Shown here: positions 1-10,933 of the stretch, in pieces
Layout: every line of letters begins with the position of its first letter
How positions within the stretch are numbered: the first letter of the stretch is position 1
Assembly (NCBI GenBank): GCA_964057225.1
Contig: OZ059899.1
Span: forward strand, 11,718,001-11,782,000
Direction of reading: 5' to 3'
From: Auanema rhodensis
Taxonomy: Eukaryota > Nematoda > Chromadorea > Rhabditida > Rhabditidae
Length of the DNA stretch: 64,000 nt
Program-made: the position numbers and the translations under genes
Notes under the pieces: model-generated
Database searches by the model: none
What the model was told of the DNA's origin: nothing
The model's input: only the letters and a program-made list of their open reading frames with translations

Positions 1-26
1 GGATGGCCAGAACTTTTGCGCACACC
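1..26. mobile_element. End of a mariner-like element cut by the window edge
   Basis: Bases 5-26 match, with one A missing, the 23-nt terminal inverted repeat of the complete element at 52957-53262 (core GCGCACACC). The first four bases also match the sequence just inside that repeat, so the rest of this element should lie to the left of the window. The end sits only about 60 bases beyond the stop codon of the PRELI gene, so that gene's 3' UTR may run into it. No TA duplication is visible: the base after the repeat is T, then G. Confidence 0.6.
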
Positions 27-86
27 TGATAATTTTTGGAAAAAATTGAAAATCTACTATACAGCATCCGAAGGGGAAGCAGCATC

Positions 87-946
87 CTAGCGTGTACTAG
101 TGTTCCAAGCATGACGAACCTTTTCGCTCATGTCTTGTACTTCTGAACTAAACTTGTCGGATATTTCATTGTATTCTCTTTTCAAATGATCAATCACCCA
201 TTCGATTCCTTTTCTTCCCTATAACATATACATTGAGAACAATGTTTGAATTGTAGCTAACCTTATTGGCATTGCTGGAATAGACATTCAAAAAGGTTTT
301 TTCACAATAATCAGCAAAAGCTGGCAAAGTAATAGTCACAATAGCCTCTTGCATTAAAACAGTTCTGCAAGGTAAAAAGAGTTTAAAACAATCATTTTGC
401 TGATAACGTACTTGCTAGGATCGGAAGTGTGAGGCTGATATGTCAATTTTTCATCACAACGAAGAAAAGAGCTTCCATTCAACTAAAAAATTGTATAATA
501 AAACGATTAAAAGGTTTAACTAACGTTCCGTGTAGTCAAGGACATGGTTTTACTCTGTGGGTCAATGACACTATATTCATGGGAATATTGGGTACCAGAA
601 AACCCAGTTAACTAAAACATATAATTAATTAATGAGTAAATTACAGTAATATACTACCTTTGTAGCCCAAGAAGGAATTTGAAAATGTGACTGAATAAGT
701 CTTTCAGAATGAATAATACCTTAAAATTTTATGATCGTCATGGAAATTAATAAAACGAATGAATACCATCTTCAACTTTCTGCGATACAACATCCATTGC
801 TGTTACACCACTGTTACAGGGATTTGGATACTTTCTCCAGGCAGCATTCACGACAGTTTGCCAGTCATGCCTGAAACGTTAGAAATTTTGATGATCAAAA
901 AAAATTTTTCATACTCGAAGACGTGCTCGGAAGTCCAGATTTTCAT
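87..946 (-). CDS. PRELI/MSF1 (Slowmo/PRELID3-type) mitochondrial lipid-transfer protein
   Basis: Seven exons join in frame into 196 residues: 946-915, 870-767, 719-658, 611-525, 482-412, 364-262, 218-87 (stop TAG at 89-87). The protein starts MKIWTSEHVF, the hallmark N-terminus of PRELID3/Slowmo proteins, and continues with WRKYPNP, EYSVIDP, LTYQPH and SSNANKGRKGIEWVI, all family signatures in the expected order. The length matches the roughly 194 residues of vertebrate PRELID3B. Known role of the family: a soluble intermembrane-space protein that, with a small TRIAP1/Mdm35-type partner, carries a phospholipid between the mitochondrial membranes. Acceptors include TTTTAAG and TTTTTAG, looser than the C. 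elegans TTTTCAG consensus. It is divergent to timm-23 with 506 bases between start codons. Assignment to PRELID3 rather than PRELID1 rests on the N-terminus and the NANKGR segment. Confidence 0.93.
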
Positions 947-1452
947 TTTTTTTTATTTTTTAAATATAATCTAGAACCGTTTGTTACCTGAAAGTTGATT
1001 GGTAATTATTTCTTAAGAAAATATAAAAATGAATCATTTACAGCGAAGTTAAAAGGTAAAGTACTTCAAAAGTACAGAAAAAAAATCTTATTTTCAAACG
1101 ATATTTAGTGTCACAAGTTTGTTAAAGAGTATGATGGGAAAAGAAAGCTGTTATCACTCAGTAAATATATCGATAAAAGAAATAAAAGAATAGTTTTATG
1201 AGACAGCACAAGAGAATTTTTCGTCACGGCACCGCGCTAAAGGTCCTGGCACGATTTTGAAATTTCAACATTGGCTCACTTCCAGCAATTGGAATATTTT
1301 ATAGTAAAATTTTTACTTATGCTTTTAAATAAAGTTTTTTATTTTTTTAATTAATTTCTTTACAACGAAAATTTATGGATTTAATTATATATAAACAATT
1401 TTATCAACATAACTTAGCATAAATAATTAATTAAAAAATATTAAGGTAAAAA
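947..1452. promoter_or_regulatory. Shared intergenic promoter of the PRELI and timm-23 genes
   Basis: This 506-bp AT-rich spacer separates two divergent start codons and must hold the promoters of both genes. A GC-richer patch at about 1200-1260 (CACGGCACCGCGC near 1226) stands out. No clear TATA box or spliced-leader acceptor could be fixed. Confidence 0.5.
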
Positions 1453-2473
1453 ATGTCTTGGTTGTGGGGTGGTTCATCCAGTTCTTCGGAACCTGCACAA
1501 TCTAATAATCTAGATGTATCCAGTTCTGCCATAGACATGAGCGCAGGAATTGATTTCAGCTCATCAACAAGTAATATGAGCGTAAGTTTTTGCTTATTAT
1601 CGTTTTCTATTTTTTAAAATTATTTTAGCAATCACAAGCTGAAACAAGTGATCCATTTTCTACCCCCGTTCTCGCCTTAGACCAGATTAAGCATGCTGGA
1701 GTACCTGTAACTAGACAAATGGCTCCATATTTGCAGGTATATTCAATTATATTATACTCTAGGTTTACGTTATATTATAGATGGATCCTTCAATTTTTGT
1801 TTCATCAGCTCCACAATATGTTATGCCCGACGGCGGTGTAACAGGTTTGCACTATATTTAAAAGTTGACTCTTAAATATATCAAAATTTACAGGAAAAGG
1901 AAAATTTGAGTTTGCATTAGGGCATATAGGTTGGGCTGTTGCTGGTGGTTTTGGAGTAGGATGTGCAAGAGGTGCTTTTGGTGAATTCTTTAATAAAGAA
2001 ACTCAAAAAATGGTGTAAAAAATATTATTTTTGTTTCTAACTATTTGTATTCAGTCTGGAAAACCTTGGATGACTAGAATGGTAAATGCTACAGTAAAGC
2101 ATGGTTCTGGATTTGCCCAACCTGCAGGTTAGTTGTTTTCTTTTATTTTTACATTTTTTCAAGCTATATGTGCATAATTTTGTACTTTTATTTTTTTTCA
2201 GGAGCTGTAGTATTTTTGTATTCCGCCTTAGAGATTGGTCTCAGATCTGTAAGAGCGGAAGATGATTTGAATGGTCTCGGAGCTGGTGCTCTTGCTGGAG
2301 CCATTTACAGAAGTCCTCATGGTTTGAAAGCGAGTGGTATCGGTAAGTTAAACAGAATCATATACTAAGTATGTTGTGGTCATATAGGTGCTGCCGCTGG
2401 TGTTGTTTTATCTTTGGCTTGGCTCGTTGGAAACCCTGACAGTAGAAATAGACTTCAGGAAATGTTTAACTGA
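1453..2473 (+). CDS. timm-23: Mitochondrial inner-membrane translocase subunit TIM23
   Basis: Seven exons join in frame into 239 residues: 1453-1581, 1629-1736, 1781-1844, 1894-2012, 2055-2127, 2202-2342, 2388-2473 (stop TGA). Residues 1 to about 95 are polar and Ser-rich, as expected of the intermembrane-space domain. Residues of about 98-225 form the Tim17/Tim22/Tim23 domain with four Gly/Ala-rich membrane segments, including HIGWAVAGGFGVGCARG, FLYSALEIGLRSVR and LGAGALAGAIYRSPHGLK. Role, from the family: channel-forming core of the presequence translocase that imports matrix and inner-membrane proteins. The start MSWLWGG is the first ATG of the frame, and the length is close to that of C. 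elegans TIMM-23. The head-to-head neighbour also acts in mitochondria. Confidence 0.95.
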
Positions 2474-3741
2474 ATTCAAAACGTGTCATCTTTTCAATTT
2501 GAATTTTTTGTGATCTTCGTAATTATTAGTTACCTGCCCTTGTTAGTTTTTTTATATAGATTTAGACTGAATTGTTATTGTTATTTTCATGAAATGTTTT
2601 TTTTTCTCATGAAGTGCTTGGAGAGTTGATGAATTTTTTGCAATTCAGTATTTTAATTTTTAAGAAATCTATGATGTCTTGAAGGAACATTTTAATTATG
2701 ATCAACGATTAGAATGCGTAGTTTGAAACATCAAGTTCTTTGATTTCTTTGTTTTCCTATCTGTGAATATATAATTTCTTAAATGTTAAGAAATCAACGA
2801 GCACAGTAATCATAGTTCTATATCATTCCCTCGAAACACTGTAGATTCTATTTCTTATATTTGTTATATATGTATAAGAAGTATGTGATGGGAAATTATG
2901 GTTTTTAACACTCAATAATAGGACAATGAACAACGGGGTGTCATATCTGACATGGTAACACGACAGTTTATGTCAGCAGGACGTGACTGGGATATTGTCT
3001 GTTGATGGATGGTCTTTGACTTAATCTTATAATTTCGTTAATTGTTCTGCATAAGTGTATATGGGATTAGCAAACAGATTCTAAGACTGAACAGTGGCCC
3101 TTCATAATATATTTGATATTTCATTAAATCTTTTCCTAATACATCAGAATGTTAGAATAATCTACTTGATATTCGCAGATGCTTTTAGAGCCCTGAACAA
3201 TGGTTTTCACGAGCCCCTTGTAAATAACTTCCTAGTTTGTTCAAATATGTTGTTTTCTTCTCAAAGAACAATAAAAGAATTGACTGACCGATGACTACAT
3301 AACTAATAATTATGTTTTATGTTGTCGAGAACAAAGAAATTTATGTTAGCACTCTGTCGGCATATTTCTTTTGGCAAGAAACCTTTGTTGCTCCACCTAA
3401 GTGATAGTACTGACCGCCAAATGTAATTTCCTTCCAGCATTTTTTGTATTGTTACTCATTATAATGAATAATGAACGACGAATGCTCCCCTAAGAGAAGA
3501 GTTATTTTCCCTTCAGATTATATGAGAGAAAATCTTTCTCTGAGATTATGCAGATATGAATATATTTTTATTCTCTCGCGATCTGTTTGGTCAATGTCTC
3601 ATATATACAACCCAATAGCACCAACTGACCTTATACGTATACAATAAGACATTTGTTATAAGTACTACTACTACCTGATAAACCACAAACTATAAACATT
3701 AAAAATGAATTGAGAGTATAAAGTATCATATCCAAACAAGT

Positions 3742-3764
3742 GAGAGAGAGAGAGAGAGAGAGAG
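3742..3764. repeat. (GA)n microsatellite
   Basis: About 11 uninterrupted GA units on the plus strand. Confidence 0.95.
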
Positions 3765-5527
3765 GTAACTTATGCGAAATTAAATAATCGCTACCGATGC
3801 GCCCCAGTTTCAAAGTGATTTAGCCTTTTTTTCGTTTATTTCGTATTTTTACGACAGCTTAATCTCGGTTACCGTATAATCCGTGACGCAATGAAAAATG
3901 CTCATGATTTATATTGAGAAAAGGTATTTTTCCCCTCTTCCCGTGAATTCAAAGCACAAATTTTCCTGATACGTGTGTTGTACATGGTTGATGAAAGATT
4001 GAAAAAGAAATTGTTATACACCAGTTGTATAATGCACTCTTGTTTTTTTGGTTTCAAATATTAATGAACATTGAACAAAAAACATCTAAAAATGGAATCT
4101 AAGCACAAAAAAAAATATTTGTACTACAATATTTGTTTTGAACTATTGTGAAAGTGTATACTAGAAGTATATGAACTATAATGAAAAAACATCTTAGTGT
4201 ATAGTATTACATGATTAATTCCAATTAGTGTTAGCTTTTCAAATTCCTTTGTACTTACTTAACATCTGAAACAATTTTTTCTGAATTTTTATTTTGGAAA
4301 AAGCACAGGATTATGAGTACATAACTTTGTTGACGATCCAAACATCTGAGAACTATGTTGGAGTACACAAAACTGCAACTAAAGATCCAATCAAAAAAAA
4401 TTAACGGGTACTTCCCTTTTATGATATGGTCTTTACTCTATTTTCGTTTTATTTGTGACTTTTCCCGATAGTAGCTATAATTAAACTGAAGTAGTACATA
4501 GGTCCTAGTTGTTCAAACGTTAAGCCGTCTGTTTAACTACTGAACTCGCTGATAAAGGCAGATAAAAACAGAAAGAAACATCGAACGTTAAAGAGAAGTA
4601 TGTTGTTGACTGATTAAAGATCGAAACATTATATTGAAAAGCATATTTGAGGTAAACGAAATGATCACATGGCCTTTATAACCTTTATGTGTGTACAATA
4701 TGATATGAAACTATTCCACGTTAAGTAATGATATAAGGGATCAGAGTACAAAAAAGTTAATAACGATAAGAGTTACTTCAGTTCTATGTATTAGCATCAT
4801 GTTGTTGTAATGAGTGTGATCTATCACTTCTTATACTCCACGTTGTGTACTGAACTCCGTTCATGGATACAAAAATCAAAAGGCCACATTAAAGAAAACT
4901 GGTACTACCCTTCTATACCGCCTTTAGTTCTAACTAGATTTCATAAAATAATAGATATGCTCGTATTTCTTATCGTTGATTTCATACCTGATCAAAACTT
5001 AATTCTATTTTTTATGTCAAGATTAAATAAAAAGCTATTGAAAGCATGTAAAATAGTCTTTGTTCATTAGCGATAAATCGCATCCTCGACTGACTAATCT
5101 CCCTTACACCCCCATTTGCTGCATTAATCATGAGCAAATACAGACAAAAAGTTTTCTCACATTCACAAATACACACCCAGACATACAGACTAATTCATTT
5201 GTTTTTTATTTAAAAAAATTATTTTATGTTTCGATTGGGCATCTTGATGATAAGCACGCACTATGATGACAAGGGGGATAGTTGTTGTTTAAGAAAATGA
5301 TGTCACTCATCAGTCACCTCTCAAATTTCTCTCATTTGCTGATGAAAGAGCGACTAATCGTGGAGAAGTTTCTCTTTCTTTTCTTGTCATCTCTATTTTC
5401 CCCCTCGCTTTCTCTTTTGATTTAACGATGTATGGAGTCTATATTGGTATGCGTGTATGTGTCTCTTGTGTGACTAGTTCTTCAGATAAAAGCTTAATGT
5501 TAGAGTCAATGAAGTTTTAAGAGTGGA

Positions 5528-5585
5528 ATGATCTCTCGTTCTCACCTTGTTCCACAAGGTACACTCCTCACTGCCAATAGATCAT
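5528..5585. other. Two-level inverted repeat
   Basis: An outer pair ATGATCT (5528-5534) / AGATCAT (5579-5585) encloses a perfect hairpin ACCTTG / CAAGGT (5544-5549, 5555-5560) with a 5-nt loop. It could be a small RNA fold or a protein-binding palindrome; a chance origin is possible. Confidence 0.3.
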
Positions 5586-6003
5586 ATAATGAGAGGCTTC
5601 AAGGAGATAGCACAGTCAAGGAACTATTTTTCTATGAATTTTAATTCGAAATACACAAGATAAGAGAATAAAAGAAGCAGCTCATGCTCCCAAACAATGA
5701 ATTTATATCAAGCGATATCATTTCGTTGACGAAAAAATGGCTACGGCTCAAAGATTAGGTGCATTAGTACCAATTATACTTCACAATGCTCGCAAAGATT
5801 AGTTTTAACAGCATAGACTACTATTTCATGTTATATAGGCCCCTCGTAGTATTAATTTTTCGATTCCCTTTCGTTCAGGGTTCCTGTATCTTTTGTATAA
5901 ACGTGTACATAGGTCGAAAGAGGTAGTCATCGTCATTACTCGCCAGACGAGTTTGCCCTTATACCCGCAACACTTGTTGCTTCACCTGACTGCGAGTCTA
6001 AAT

Positions 6004-7025
6004 CACGTGTCACAGTTTATATTCAATTCTACGGAGGCACGAGTTTGCAGTTATCTAATGTGTGTACGTAGTCTCCGAGTTGAATATCTCGATCATGACT
6101 GTTGCCGCCTCGTCTGAATTCATCTGCTGGCCATCACGTGTTCCAATGGCGATGCCAGTTGTCTATCGCCCACGATCGGCAAAAACAACAGAAATCCAGA
6201 AAACATCGAGTGAATTGGGGAGGGTGATAAAGTCTGCTGAAGAGGCGTTTGTTTGTGAAGGAAGCTGGTCAGATCAACGACTTATGACTTCAATTCGTCG
6301 AAGGTTTGAGTCTTGATGACCGGTTCACGCGAAGGTGTAACCGCTCCGATATGATCAGATTTGATTGAAGCTCATCACCTGGACAAACATCTTCAGAATA
6401 TAGAAAGTAACACTAAGCTGGTCATCATTATTGATCACAAAGAACATTTCAAAACATTACAAACTCTAACCAAGGCAAATCACGAGAACTCCATAAATTT
6501 CCTTTTCCTTCACTCAATAACAGATATTTATAAATTTCTAGACAGACATTGATCTCCTCAAAAACGTTTTTCCTCTTATTATTACAACACATCTTTTAAC
6601 TAAAATTAAAAATATAATATTATAAATACGAGTTTAAACGTCATTTTCATTTTCAGAATAGCTTATGTGATCATTGTTCCATTCATTTTCTTTAATATTT
6701 TTTCTTCTTTGTTTTTCCACCAATGTTTTCTAAATTCTATTTTGACGGGCCAACTATATTTTGCTTTTTGTTCTTTTGAATGTTCATAATTCAAGAATTA
6801 TTACAAACAATTAAAACATTCTAAATATTGCTTTACTACAGTCCCGCTAGTTCTTACAACTGTTATTTCTTAGAACAATAAACGCCCAAGGATGAAGATT
6901 AACTCTTCTACGGACAGATATTCTTTATTATATCAGCTGATCTATAATAGATAAGGTACCATTTTCTGGAAGCCGAGACCACGTGACATCAAATGACCGA
7001 CACAACAGAACTATGCCACATGTGG
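6004..7025. promoter_or_regulatory. Scattered E-box palindromes
   Basis: CACGTG occurs at 6004-6009, 6135-6140 and 6980-6985, and a perfect 10-bp palindrome CCACATGTGG lies at 7016-7025. These are the target types of bHLH factors. The group sits far from the annotated start codons, so an enhancer role is only an inference. Confidence 0.3.
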
Positions 7026-8174
7026 TATTCCTTCTGTTTGTACCACAATGCGCAACGATTGACATCTTATTAGGGGCAACGATGGAAATATTATCTCATA
7101 TGGTTTATATAGACTACCGAGAAACAATACAAAGGACCACCAGAATAGGTTAATTTCACAGCGGTTAACTCAAATACTGTCCTTGGTTATATTTGAAATA
7201 AAACGAGCTGATGAATGTCATTTGGTTGCTATTGCGATGACCTGACAACATACGAAAGTCAACCGAAAAAAACAGAAATGTTCGTAATGATTCGTCCGTT
7301 TTCGTCAGATTGTTGAAATTACAGTGCAAAATAGTTGATGCGACGAAACAATTCCGAAAAGTAATCTCATTGAGACTTCTCTTCTTATCGAGATCAGAAA
7401 AGTGGAGAAGATAAAGAAAAGAAGACGAAGATAATACACCTCAACGTTAACCATACGAAACAAAAACACTGATAAGGAGTCAGTTAAAGACTAATTCCGA
7501 AAAAACAAATCTGGAAAAATGATTAGTTCTTGGAGGCACAAATAGTCTGGTAAATGAGGTGATGAGCGTAGCATTGTTCAAAAACCTGTCTGGCTCGTCA
7601 ATGTCATATTTTAAAATATTTATTTATATATTTGTACTTTGAAAAAACATGTGAGGAATGTTACTGTTCTTATCAAGTTGTTTTTAAGAACAATTAACTA
7701 TTACACGTGTTATAATGGAATAAAATAAGAAAAATACATGAATGGTATACTTATTCTATATTATTTGTTAAAAGAAAATAACAAAGAAAGCATCTGGAAT
7801 CGATTTGAATTTACATCAACATCTTTTCAAACAGATTTAACGTCTGGGAGATATTCGGCTAGCTAGAGCTAAAGACCATTATCTCATAAAGAAAAGAAAT
7901 GGTATGAGAAGTAGTATGGCAATCCTTTCAAGTCAATATATTCAATTGGACACTTAGGAATGTTTTTTTTGTCGTAATTGGTCCCCTTGCGAAAACTGAC
8001 GTTAATCATTTCGAAATGCTCTTAATTCTTTTCGAAAGATGTTTTACACTGGTTCTCAAGCTGTCTTAGCAACAGCCCCCAAGAAGATACGGATCTCAGG
8101 TCCTTCTCTCTTTACTTTCAGGATATAAACACCTGTGCTTGTGGGTTTAAGGCATGAAGGGGCTCATGACACTG

Positions 8175-8195
8175 CCATCTGTGGCAAACAGATGG
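8175..8195. other. Perfect 8-bp hairpin
   Basis: CCATCTGT pairs with ACAGATGG around a 5-nt loop in a locally GC-rich stretch (about 8080-8210). Confidence 0.35.
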
Positions 8196-10143
8196 GCCAG
8201 ATGTTCATTATTCGTCCAACATCCACATAAAAATCTTTAGATTCAATGAAAAACAGACAATTTGTCAACTCTGCAAGTACCATAAGGCTTCATCACTGTC
8301 TGGGAATTTAGCCTTAAGAGAATTCCAGAGAAAACAAAAAAAATGTCAGCATAACAGATAAGACATCCAAGTAAAACGAAAATAGCTATGAGATAACACA
8401 CTAACCAATGTAGCCTCGCCTTCATAAAATATTTCATCACTTTTGATAATTATTTGTTTCATAAACAAGTCTAAAATTAAAAAACATGAGTCATTTCTGA
8501 TCTTTGACAGATATTTAGCTTCCCACATACACGTACTTAAACAAAATGACAAGTCACTTGGTATGCTCAAAGCACAGACTACATAACCTTCCTAATAAAG
8601 AAACAAGAAGTTCTTTTGTTTTACATCCACCTATCATCTTTAGCACAAACTAAAGGGCATGACCCATCCAACTTCTCTATCACTCACCTTCTAAACCATG
8701 GTATAAACGAGCTGTCACAGACACGATATAAACGTTACGAACGACCTTTCTATTTGAAGTACTAATACAGTAAAACTTAAAAAATTCAAATTAATGATCA
8801 ATGGACTCAAAACAGAATATACTGTCAGCAGGTACTTGAGAACCAGCATGGTCGTTTGCTCAACCCGCGTAGAGAAGATCCCAACAAATCACTATTCAAT
8901 CACCAATGAGCTAACAAAAGACGTGAATGAAAGACAGCAGTGAAATGAAAAACAGATTTAAGGTTGAGCCAATATGCTCATTATACCTCACAACTGCATT
9001 TAGACCCACCCAGGCGTAAACTAGTCAGTCGAACTAGTTTCAGAGAATATATCTGCTAAAACGGAAGTAAAAATTATTTCGAAGAATTAATAAAAATGCT
9101 TCATTTGCAAGAAATATAATCATCTTAGAAACTATATAGCGGTCGTCATTGCTCTCTCGTGCCTCTCACTATTGTTCATTCACCCCGTCTCTCTTCTTCC
9201 CCACCGATTAGCACATGTCACAGACATCTATTCGAAAGTCTACGCAACCCCCAGCGTAGAAAACGAATACCTTCGTATATTTCGAAAATAAGCGCATTGG
9301 AAATCGGAAATCTAGAATATCACTAGAACGAATATTGTGATCATTTACGTAGAATAACGAAAAATGTGCTGATGATACTGCGAATTACCAATTATGTTTG
9401 ATCACTGAACATTAAAGTAAAAACATGAGATTAACCAGCTATTGATGATCAGCACTATAAGAAACTTTGGTCTTCTTCGAAAGCAGCCTTTTTTTTTTCA
9501 AATAAATAGGAAAAACAAAAACAGACAGAAACTCAAAGAGCAGCATTAGTCTAGCTGGTTGGAAGTTTGATGTTTGTCTAATGGACAAATACCAGGATAA
9601 ATGCTATGCTGAAGACAATGAATCACCTTATCGATGGTGATTTCACAATTCCCATTTTTTGATAAATTCATGTCACAGGAATATATTATTGATACAGCCG
9701 GGAAAAATTAATGTTGCTCGTTGAAAGAAAGCGTACGATTTCAACAAAAGCACATTTGTCCAGTAATCACACAATATTCATCACAAAGACAACGTTAATA
9801 AACAATAATGCAGAAAATAGTTTACAACAAAAATGAACCCAAGGCATTCTCATGAATTTAGAACATTTATACTCTAGTTTGGTTAAAAAATTGCTTGAAC
9901 GATGAAATCAAGTTTAAACATTAATAATTATCATTTTCATCAATATATATATCATTATTTAAAATTTCAATATCTAATATCCTAATAAAAACCAAAATTC
10001 AAAAAAAAACCGAACAATTCTGTGTAATGTGTTCGAAACTATTCGAAAAACTTCGAAATCCGCAAATTTTACGCATTAATAAGACGAATCGCAATTCAAA
10101 TTTGTCGCGAGCGGTCGCGTCACGGTCGCCCCGCCTCTCCTCA

Positions 10144-10150
10144 TATAAAA
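10144..10150 (+). promoter_or_regulatory. TATA box of a putative non-coding transcript
   Basis: TATAAAA lies inside a GC-rich patch (about 10100-10260) unlike the AT-rich surroundings. It is preceded by three TTCGAA copies (10028-10060) and followed by an initiator-like TCAGTC at 10164-10169. The spacing from TATA to the initiator A is about 22 bases, a little short of the usual 25-31, so the true start may be a few bases further on. No spliced protein gene was found downstream. Confidence 0.5.
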
Positions 10151-10194
10151 GGCCGAGCCTCGATCAGTCAGGCACGCCGTTTTTGGTCGTCTCT

Positions 10195-10232
10195 GGCATA
10201 TCCCGGCATCTGCCGATTGCCGTGGATATGCC
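10195..10232 (+). other. Stable 5' hairpin (14 bp, one bulge)
   Basis: GGCATATCC (10195-10203) pairs perfectly with GGATATGCC (10224-10232). CGGCA (10204-10208) then pairs with TGCCG (10218-10222), leaving a single bulged T at 10223 and a 9-nt loop. It lies about 50 bases downstream of the TATA box, near the 5' end of the proposed transcript. Confidence 0.55.
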
Positions 10233-10737
10233 TCACGGGCTTTCTCAAGTATTGGGCGCTTTCTAGTCAAATTTACCCAATCAAGCTCTTCAAAACCAGT
10301 TAAACATGCTCTGTCTACTCAACTGGTGTGCTGTACTGCTGTCTACTTATTCCCGGATAACACAAGATGTCTACTTCAATGTTCCGGATGCCAATAACTT
10401 TTAAATTATCGGCAGTCAACTATTTCTGTATATATTCTATTACTTTACAACCTACTATTCTGTCTATCTACAGAAGATTTCAAGCCATCCAAGCCTACGC
10501 TAGCTTATTCGGATTTTCGGCTGTCAATATTTCTCTACCGCCTTCCGCTGTCTGGTCCACTTCTTACGATGTCTCCACGATCAATGGGATCGATTCCATT
10601 TGCTCAAAACCAGTACTGACGTCTTCTACTGTGGTTGGTTCTCAGGATTTCCGGTCTTTTCTAGTATAATTTTTTTTGTATTTTTTTTGTTAAGTCGTTT
10701 GTATTGTATTTGCTGCGTTTCGAATTGCGATTTGAAA

Positions 10738-10822
10738 ACACTGGAGTTTACCGATCTTTCTTAACTTCCGGCCATACGGTGGGCCAATGGAAGATCCCGA
10801 AAGTAGCGGTGAACTCCAGTGT
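10738..10822 (+). other. Tandem hairpin A
   Basis: ACACTGGAGTTTACCG (10738-10753) pairs with CGGTGAACTCCAGTGT (10807-10822) over 16 bp, with one G-U pair. CTTTC/GAAAG extends the stem inward. The tip is a sub-hairpin (CTTCC/GGAAG and GGCC/GGCC with a 3-nt bulge) inside the 30-nt segment 10764-10793, which recurs exactly in hairpin B. Confidence 0.6.
10764..10793 (+). repeat. 30-nt apical repeat, copy 1
   Basis: Identical base for base to 10878-10907, 114 bases downstream, and itself folds into a small hairpin. Flanks on both sides are not conserved in sequence. Confidence 0.9.
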
Positions 10823-10854
10823 GTCATTTCCTTTCATGGTTGGTGCAGATGCGT

Positions 10855-10933
10855 CAGTGCTATCATGGGTGTACCTCACTTCCGGCCATACGGTGGGCCA
10901 ATGGAAGCTTTACTCTTTGCCATGATTGCACTG
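10855..10933 (+). other. Tandem hairpin B
   Basis: CAGTGCTATCATGG (10855-10868) pairs with CCATGATTGCACTG (10920-10933), 13 of 14 positions. The stem sequence is unrelated to that of hairpin A, yet it frames the same 30-nt apical repeat at nearly the same distances: 9 and 12 bases here, 10 and 13 in A. Confidence 0.6.
10878..10907 (+). repeat. 30-nt apical repeat, copy 2
   Basis: Exact second copy of 10764-10793, placed at the tip of hairpin B. Confidence 0.9.

Larger units (their letters stand above)
2474..10019. other. Long intergenic region without a convincing protein gene
   Basis: I find no spliced gene model here. Open frames are short and lack family motifs. The richest is at 6062-6316 (84 codons, GC-richer than its surroundings) but it has no recognisable domain or supporting splice pattern. 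Visible structure: a nested set of inverted repeats at 2922-2999, a (GA)n tract at 3742-3764, hairpins at 5528-5585 and 8175-8195, and E-boxes at 6004, 6135, 6980 and 7016. The segments around 5.9-6.4, 6.9-7.6 and 8.0-8.3 kb are less AT-rich than the rest and are the best places to look for enhancers or non-coding exons. Confidence 0.55.

Noticed and set aside
6062..6316. 84-codon frame in a GC-richer patch
   Set aside because: No domain, signal peptide or splice partner could be found; kept only as a place of interest.
10027..10270. Frames of 79 (plus) and 64 (minus) codons
   Set aside because: Both run across the TATA box and the hairpin; the region is better explained as a promoter.
10671..10688. 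T-runs as an RNA polymerase III terminator for a short transcript from the 10144 TATA box
   Set aside because: Possible, but a 500-nt polymerase III transcript without known internal boxes is not supported; left as an open alternative within the ncRNA entry.
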